Source: Candidatus Collierbacteria bacterium GW2011_GWB1_44_6
GTDB lineage: Bacteria; Patescibacteriota; Microgenomatia; UBA1400; MFAQ01
Direction of reading: 5' to 3'
DNA: 9,386 nucleotides
NCBI GenBank assembly: GCA_000998025.1
Contig: LCJG01000037.1
Location: 1 to 9,386, forward strand
Numbering within the stretch: position 1 is the stretch's first letter; the number at the start of each line of letters is the position of its first letter. Below the pieces are notes generated by a model. It saw only the letters and a program-made list of their open reading frames with translations, made no database searches and was not told where the DNA came from. Made by a program: the position numbers and the translations under genes. This document shows positions 5,588 through 9,386 of the stretch, in pieces.

Positions 5588-7123
5588 TTAATTGCCAAAA
5601 ATCTTTTCTGCGGCAGACATCACCCCTTGGATAGTATCTACCCCTCCAGTCACCTGAGAAATATTTTCGTCTTCCTTTTCCGGCTCTGTTCTAATAACTT
5701 TATCAGTCAAAACGCATTTAAAAGTCATTGGTCCCCATACTTTGGCCATCTGTTCTTCTATTACTTTTTTCTTGACATCTCTCTCCAGCATTTCTTGCTG
5801 AAATCTCGACGTCACCGAAATAGTTAGCGATTTGCCGTCCACGTGCACCGGCGAAACCAATCTGAGCATCCCGGCCAAAGACCCATTTTTCTCTGCCATA
5901 CAATTTAAAAAATCAACCCAACCTGTTTTTACGGCGTCAATATTTATCGTATTATCAGAAAAGACCTGAGGAACTTCTTTGCTCTGAATTATCTCCTTAT
6001 CCCTATCTACCAAAGTTTCCACACTAGCTGTTATCACTGTGTCCCTAGGAGTTTCCTTGTCTTGGACAGGGACCTGGACTTTTGGGCGGGGGTTCTTTCC
6101 CGCTCCCAAACTAGTTGAGAGCAAGGCAATCTCCAGTGGCAATAACGGCAATGGAGACACCTTTATTTTATCTGAGGCGTCTATAAGCTTTTCGATTAAC
6201 TCTAAATATCGTTCGTAAGACTTTGCTTCACGTACCGCCTTCTCCATTTCTGCCTTAGCTATTTCAAGTAGTGAGGATGCCAGTATCGTAGCTTTTGTAC
6301 CCGCCTTATCCATCTCATCAAATGTTTGCATAACAATTTCGTTTTCTCCATTTATGGCCGCTTCAAGTAACTTTTTTATAGAATGCCTCCCGGCCACTCC
6401 CAAAACTTTAGATAAAATACTTCGATCTATCTTCTTCCCAAATGACGCCAACTGCTCCAAAAGCTTGTGCCCCTCACGAAAACTTCCATCTGTTGCCTCC
6501 GCTACCTCTTGCAGGACATCATCCTCGACACTGAGGCCCTCTCCTAAAACCGCCTTGGAAAGCGATCTGACTACCTCATCCATTGTGGCTTTGGTAAAGT
6601 TTACCCGGCTGCAACGACTGATAATCGTCTCGGGAATTTTCTGGGGCTCTGTGGTACAAAGAATAAATAAGGCGTGTGCAGGCGGTTCCTCTAGTGTCTT
6701 GAGAAGTGCATTGAAACCTGCCGTCGATACCATATGCACCTCATCGATGATGTACACCTTTTTGACAAGCTGCACCGGTGAGAGTCTAACTCTATCGCGG
6801 AGCTCACGGATGTCATCTACTAGGCCGTTACTCGCCGCGTCTATTTCTATCACATCCACACTGCTTCCCCTAGTTATTACCTGACAAGCTTCGCACTCAC
6901 CACAAGGTTCGGAAAAATAATCTTTCTTACCTAAGTTTTCTTTGCAATTTATTATTTGGGCCATGATTCTCGCCGTACTAGTCTTACCTGACCCACGGGG
7001 GCCCACAAATAGATAGGCATGGGAGATACTTCCCGACACAAGCGACGCCAGAAGAGTATCCCGGACCGAGGAAAGGTCTAGTTCCGCAATTTTTTTGGGT
7101 CTGTAGGTCAAGTAAAAACTCAC
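5588..7123 (-). CDS. dnaX: DNA polymerase III subunit gamma/tau (clamp-loader ATPase)
   Basis: DnaX is the AAA+ motor of the clamp loader that opens and loads the beta sliding clamp at primed sites. Visible parts: Walker A GPRGSGKT (41-48), a zinc site (C60, C74, C77, C80), Walker B DEVH (127-130), and sensor 1/arginine finger with SRC at 169-171. Helical collar domain III begins near 235. A C-terminal domain (about 405-480, WVDFLNCMAEKNGSLAGML ... FQQEML) matches the tau-type end. At 511 aa it is a short tau. The start is GTG; an in-frame TAA lies 12 bp upstream, and the ATG 2 bp upstream is out of frame (ATGTGA), so GTG is the only sensible start. There is no SD near; a TTGACA box upstream suggests a leaderless mRNA. 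A candidate -1 frameshift site lies at codons 249-251. Confidence 0.97.
   Translation of the reverse strand: MSFYLTYRPKKIAELDLSSVRDTLLASLVSGSISHAYLFVGPRGSGKTSTARIMAQIINCKENLGKKDYFSEPCGECEACQVITRGSSVDVIEIDAASNGLVDDIRELRDRVRLSPVQLVKKVYIIDEVHMVSTAGFNALLKTLEEPPAHALFILCTTEPQKIPETIISRCSRVNFTKATMDEVVRSLSKAVLGEGLSVEDDVLQEVAEATDGSFREGHKLLEQLASFGKKIDRSILSKVLGVAGRHSIKKLLEAAINGENEIVMQTFDEMDKAGTKATILASSLLEIAKAEMEKAVREAKSYERYLELIEKLIDASDKIKVSPLPLLPLEIALLSTSLGAGKNPRPKVQVPVQDKETPRDTVITASVETLVDRDKEIIQSKEVPQVFSDNTINIDAVKTGWVDFLNCMAEKNGSLAGMLRLVSPVHVDGKSLTISVTSRFQQEMLERDVKKKVIEEQMAKVWGPMTFKCVLTDKVIRTEPEKEDENISQVTGGVDTIQGVMSAAEKIFGN
6363..6391 (-). promoter_or_regulatory. Candidate programmed -1 frameshift site in dnaX
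   Basis: On the minus strand, SD-like GGGAGG (6391-6386) is followed after 8 nt by the heptamer A AAA AAG (6377-6371). The heptamer lies exactly in the X XXY YYZ phase (codons ATA AAA AAG, residues 249-251). After a -1 slip the ribosome reads GTT ACT TGA, giving a 253-residue product ending Lys-Lys-Val-Thr. E. coli dnaX uses the same heptamer and an upstream SD-like element to make gamma. I see no strong downstream stem-loop. The slip site here lies at the start of domain III, earlier than in E. coli. Confidence 0.5.
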
Positions 7124-7129
7124 ATTAAC

Positions 7130-7158
7130 AACTTATGGCCTTTCGTGTGCCGTGTCAA
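7130..7158 (-). promoter_or_regulatory. Putative dnaX operon promoter
   Basis: A perfect -35 TTGACA (7158-7153), a 17-bp spacer and a weak -10 TAAGTT (7135-7130, 3 of 6). The start site would fall at or next to the GTG start codon, so the mRNA would be leaderless. The rest of the 176-bp gap (7124-7299) shows no gene or RNA that I recognise. Confidence 0.4.
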
Positions 7159-7283
7159 CTGCAAAAAACTTGCTCATTACCCGATCTTAGTGCGCTTCAG
7201 CCAAGCATTTTATAAACCATGTGCCTGGAACACTATCACTCATAATTTTATATAAGTCAGACGAACAAAATCCGAATCTGCTC

Positions 7284-7311
7284 AAAAGAAAAGCCCCAAC
7301 TAAATGGGGCT
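7284..7311 (-). terminator. Rho-independent terminator overlapping the stop of the 7300-7617 gene
   Basis: On the minus strand AGCCCC / 8-nt loop / GGGGCT followed by TTTCTTTT. The TAG stop codon (7302-7300) lies inside the loop, so the end of the coding region and the terminator are merged. Confidence 0.8.
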
Positions 7312-7617
7312 CTGTGTGATCAATATTGTCTTTCTCCAGCCCGCAACAGATTCACGATACAACAAAATATCTCCGTTTCCCCCAAACTCCAGCCCAACTA
7401 TTTCCGTATTTATATCCCAAGCAATACTCCCGCCCGGCTTCAACAGTATACTTACCTGGCCGTTTTTACAAACAACCTTCCCTTTCAACTCTCTATTGCA
7501 AAATCTCAACCGCCTGGAATCCGTCTCGGTAAGTATGTTGAAAAATTTTCCGGACAAATGTTTTACTATCGATTCCATACATTTTTCATAATTTTCCGCA
7601 TTTAAGGGGTATGCCAT
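7300..7617 (-). CDS. Hypothetical protein, 105 aa
   Basis: No family recognised. The N-terminal third is helical (NAENYEKCMESIVKHLSGKFF). The rest appears beta-rich with short strands and Gly turns (KGKVVCKNGQVSILLKPGGS, EIVGLEFGGNGDILLY), suggesting a small alpha/beta cytosolic protein. No signal peptide or membrane helix. Coding status is supported by a strong SD (GGAGG, plus-strand 7621-7625, 3 nt before the ATG) and by a terminator at its end. Its start is only 10 bp from the start of the divergent gene at 7628, so its promoter must lie inside that gene; TAGAAT on the minus strand (7660-7655) is a candidate -10. Confidence 0.75.
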   Translation of the reverse strand: MAYPLNAENYEKCMESIVKHLSGKFFNILTETDSRRLRFCNRELKGKVVCKNGQVSILLKPGGSIAWDINTEIVGLEFGGNGDILLYRESVAGWRKTILITQSPI

Positions 7618-7627
7618 TTTCCTCCAA

Positions 7628-7957
7628 ATGGTCTATAAAGGTGCCGACTCTACAATTCTATCCCATCTTGATATAATCGCAGCTGTGAAACCCAACGTAG
7701 AAAGAGCTTTAATCAATACTTATGGATTTGTCCCAGAACCAACCCCCGGCGAACAAGCCCAACACGAACTACTCATAGACTCAAATACTTTTCAGGAACA
7801 ACAGCTCAAATCAGATATCCTTCGTCTGGCTATATCTGCCAATCTAACAAACGATATTGAAATGGCCCGAATAGTCCTTGACCGCTGGAACGAACTATAT
7901 CCAAACAACCAATATCACAACTTCGAACTATTCCTCGGTGTAGAACTCAGTCCATAA
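7628..7957 (+). CDS. Hypothetical protein, 109 aa
   Basis: No family recognised. An acidic, largely helical soluble protein (ILSHLDIIAAVKPNVERALINTY as an N-terminal helix pair; a later helix pair LKSDILRLAISANLTNDIEMARIVLDRWNEL). The second half resembles a generic helical-hairpin repeat. No Cys, no signal peptide. Its composition and codon pattern look coding, and no other frame competes. There is no SD before the ATG, because the upstream bases are the complement of the neighbour's SD. A CATAAT hexamer at 7587-7592 could be a -10 giving a leader of about 29 nt. It ends 8 bp from the convergent ybeY stop. Confidence 0.68.
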   Translation: MVYKGADSTILSHLDIIAAVKPNVERALINTYGFVPEPTPGEQAQHELLIDSNTFQEQQLKSDILRLAISANLTNDIEMARIVLDRWNELYPNNQYHNFELFLGVELSP

Positions 7958-7965
7958 TGAGTAAT

Positions 7966-8358
7966 TTAATCGTGATGAATACCTAGCAGGTGCAACAAAC
8001 CATGGTTGGCTAAGAATTCTATCTCTTCGTCGACCAGTCTGTTCCATTGCATCGCTTGTCTCTTGGCTTGAGGGTAGCAAATGACAATATCCCCCAAGTT
8101 ATTACCATCTGCATCTTCCGGATCCGGCTCGCCTTCGCCAAGCGGAAAAGAGAGCACATCAGTTACCTCATCCCTCATAAAATACTTTTTCTCCAACTCA
8201 CGGATCTTTCTCTCCCCCACTACACTTAAAGATATTATGACCTTACCCTCAATCCCCTGTTCCACTAAAGTTTTTTCCATGGCCAGCCTGACACGTTTAC
8301 GGTCAAAACCATAGCGGGAGTCCGCATTGATATCTAGTTGCAGTTTCATCCTCTCCAT
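7966..8358 (-). CDS. ybeY: Endoribonuclease YbeY (16S rRNA maturation)
   Basis: YbeY is a zinc-dependent RNase needed for 16S rRNA 3'-end maturation and ribosome quality control. The family signature H-x3-H-x5-H is complete at H119, H123 and H129 (HGLLHLLGIHHD). Upstream landmarks are present: the strand around ISLSVVGERKIRELEKKY, the DEVTDVLSFPL motif, and GDIVIC in the core. The protein ends at residue 130, one residue after the third His, so it lacks the short tail most members have. The start is uncertain: ATG at 8358, or ATG three codons later preceded by GGAG. It lies after the terminator of the membrane-protein gene, so it needs its own promoter; I see only a weak -10 (TATGAA). Confidence 0.93.
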   Translation of the reverse strand: MERMKLQLDINADSRYGFDRKRVRLAMEKTLVEQGIEGKVIISLSVVGERKIRELEKKYFMRDEVTDVLSFPLGEGEPDPEDADGNNLGDIVICYPQAKRQAMQWNRLVDEEIEFLANHGLLHLLGIHHD

Positions 8359-8388
8359 TTTACTTCATATTCCAAACTTCATAACCAT

Positions 8389-8414
8389 AAAAAAGCGGCC
8401 CCGTGAGAGACCGC
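8389..8414 (-). terminator. Rho-independent terminator of the 8429-8860 gene
   Basis: On the minus strand GCGGTC / 8-nt loop / GGCCGC followed by six T, 14 bp after the stop. Both arms are identical to the inner arms of the terminator at 1016-1045, with the same loop size but a different loop sequence. Confidence 0.85.
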
Positions 8415-8428
8415 CATCCGAACATGAA

Positions 8429-8860
8429 CTAATCAAGAGGCTTGAATTTTTGAAGAGGACTGTCTGCGCCTTCAATAGGAACGAGCAGGCCATCTTCACC
8501 TAAAACGTATTGGTGATATAGCTCCGGCTCCGGGCACTCCCGGCACTGACACTGTGCTCTCATAGCCAGCAATCCGTTCACACTGGTAAATGTCGCGATG
8601 CCATCTGCGTCGACATCGGAAACAATGCTCCACAAATTACCAGGCAAAGTGGCCTGAGTAGGCGAAGCTTCAACGGTCGGCGTGGCCATCGGCGTAGGCA
8701 CGGAAATAAAGCGAGGCATGGTTACCGCCTCTTTTTTGCTGGCTCCAAAAGCTAGGAACAGAATCAGAACCAAAAGGATCAGCGCCAGCACTCCGCCACT
8801 GATCAACACACGCTTTCTGTTTTCCTCGTCAGCCCAAATTTCCTCAAAATACTCTTTCAT
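8429..8860 (-). CDS. Single-pass membrane protein with Pro/Thr stalk and CxCxxC motif
   Basis: 143 aa. A short acidic cytoplasmic N-terminus (EYFEEIWADEENRKR) precedes one transmembrane helix (about 18-38, Leu/Ile/Val-rich). The basic NRKR before it predicts N-in/C-out topology. A Pro/Thr/Ala stalk (about 53-73, VPTPMATPTVEASPTQ) then leads to a small outer domain. That domain contains DVDADGIATF, like a Ca-binding or dockerin-type loop, and C104-x-C106-x-x-C109, a possible metal or disulfide site. No family recognised. A strong SD (GGAGG) lies 4 nt before the ATG, and a terminator follows. It starts 43 bp after the YqeY gene, so it may share its transcript or use the TAAAAT element there. 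Confidence 0.8.
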   Translation of the reverse strand: MKEYFEEIWADEENRKRVLISGGVLALILLVLILFLAFGASKKEAVTMPRFISVPTPMATPTVEASPTQATLPGNLWSIVSDVDADGIATFTSVNGLLAMRAQCQCRECPEPELYHQYVLGEDGLLVPIEGADSPLQKFKPLD

Positions 8861-8900
8861 GACTCCTCCAAATACAAATATCAGTGATCTAAGATACTGT

Positions 8901-8906
8901 ATTTTA
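8901..8906 (-). promoter_or_regulatory. Possible -10 for the 8429-8860 gene
   Basis: TAAAAT on the minus strand overlaps the stop codon of the YqeY gene and lies about 40 nt before the ATG. Its context (GTGGTGTAAAATACAG) resembles that of the 1573-1581 element (GGTGGTAAAATATAGG). No -35 seen. Confidence 0.3.
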
Positions 8907-9341
8907 CACCACAGGATATTTCTCGTTTACCACCTTCTGCACCACAGAGCCTTCCACCTTGCCTCTTAGCTTGACCATGACTGCACCCATTAGTTTTCCT
9001 CCAGTAAGGCCAGTCTCCGTGGCGGTCTTGTCTACTACCTCAGCCACCTCTGTTTCACTCATCATCTGGGGTAAGTATTTTTCAATTATTCCCAGCTCAT
9101 ACTTCTCCTGGTCGGCTCTTTCAGCTGAGCTGGCCTTTGTATATATCTCAATCGAGTCTCTTCTCTTCTTGGCTTCTTTCATCAGAACACGAACGACTTC
9201 TTCATCGGGTAATTCACCTTCCTTATAGTCTACTTGGGCGTAAGAAAGCTCCGAAGAGAGTAGCTTGAGAGCCCCAACCAGCCTAGAGTCTCCTGCCTTT
9301 TGGGCAGCTGTAATATCTTCTTTGATTTTTGTGTATAGCAT
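8904..9341 (-). CDS. yqeY: GatB/YqeY domain-containing protein
   Basis: A stand-alone homologue of the C-terminal tRNA-binding tail domain of GatB (Asp-tRNA/Glu-tRNA amidotransferase). YqeY proteins are near 148 aa and this one is 145 aa. Landmarks: an N-terminal helix (IKEDITAAQKAGDSRLVGALKLLSSEL), a KEAKKRRDSIEIY helix, ELGIIEKYLPQMMSETEV, and the C-terminal TGGKLMGAVMVKLRGKVEGS motif. The exact role of stand-alone YqeY is not established; it may assist tRNA-dependent amidation or act as a general tRNA-binding factor. A TATACT hexamer sits 6 nt before the ATG and there is no SD, so the mRNA is likely leaderless. Confidence 0.94.
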   Translation of the reverse strand: MLYTKIKEDITAAQKAGDSRLVGALKLLSSELSYAQVDYKEGELPDEEVVRVLMKEAKKRRDSIEIYTKASSAERADQEKYELGIIEKYLPQMMSETEVAEVVDKTATETGLTGGKLMGAVMVKLRGKVEGSVVQKVVNEKYPVV

Positions 9342-9347
9342 AGCTAA

Positions 9348-9353
9348 AGTATA
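9348..9353 (-). promoter_or_regulatory. -10 hexamer for the YqeY gene, probably leaderless
   Basis: TATACT on the minus strand (5 of 6 to consensus) ends 6 nt before the ATG. This is the same hexamer and almost the same spacing as at 1593-1598. No recognisable -35 at 16-18 bp. Confidence 0.45.
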
Positions 9354-9386
9354 ACTCTTTTTGACACACTACCTTTTAGGCACAAA

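Noticed and set aside
5764..5780. Second A-rich slippery run in dnaX (AAG AAA AAA GTA)
   Set aside because: The phase gives G AAA AAA, which does not allow clean re-pairing of both tRNAs, and I noted no SD-like element before it.
6354..6884. 176-aa open frame on the plus strand inside dnaX
   Set aside because: Antisense to the conserved AAA+ region; Ser/Thr-rich composition typical of a shadow frame.
9361..9366. Perfect TTGACA on the plus strand as a -35 for a rightward gene
   Set aside because: A -10 at the proper spacing would fall at or beyond the window edge, so it cannot be judged.
1..9386. CRISPR array, tRNA or rRNA genes, transposase
   Set aside because: No spaced direct repeats, no cloverleaf or rRNA-like stretches, and no transposase-like protein were seen on either strand.

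Overview
The window looks like chromosomal sequence from a compact-genome bacterium, most likely a Candidate Phyla Radiation (CPR/Patescibacteria) member, perhaps Microgenomates-like. This rests on the short intergenic gaps, many small proteins without recognisable family, a mix of Shine-Dalgarno and apparently SD-less starts, and the overall gene content. It is an inference, not a phylogenetic placement. TGA serves as a stop (for example at 4730-4732), so the Gly-TGA code of Gracilibacteria/Absconditabacteria does not apply.

Left part (1-1600). The window opens in the 3' end of a surface-protein gene carrying one Ig-like repeat unit (+). A PIG-L family deacetylase (-) overlaps it tail to tail by 137 bp. 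A palindrome-rich intergenic stretch follows (827-970), then a hypothetical gene (-) with its own terminator and a strong SD.

Polytopic membrane-protein gene (1606-3296, +). It is broken by a perfect 29-bp tandem duplication. Reading one copy only gives a continuous 553-residue GT-C/YfhO-like protein. The same gene carries two palindromic repeat inserts that keep the frame, both in hydrophilic loops.

Replication/repair operon (7123-3307, -). The order is dnaX, ybaB/ebfC, an unrecognised 158-aa gene, recR, a MazG-like pyrophosphohydrolase and a coiled-coil protein. It is the common dnaX-ybaB-recR cluster with an extra gene between ybaB and recR. Inside dnaX is an E. coli-like arrangement: an SD-like GGGAGG, the in-phase slippery heptamer A AAA AAG, and a stop two codons later in the -1 frame. 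It is a candidate programmed frameshift that would yield a 253-residue clamp-loader product.

Right part (7300-9386). A hypothetical gene (-) and another hypothetical gene (+) diverge with only 10 bp between their start codons. Then come ybeY (16S rRNA maturation endonuclease), a single-pass membrane protein with a Pro/Thr-rich stalk and a CxCxxC motif, and a GatB/YqeY-domain protein, all on the minus strand. Several genes have a -10-like hexamer 6-8 nt before the start codon, suggesting leaderless mRNAs; others have classical SDs. I saw no tRNA, rRNA, CRISPR array or transposase.
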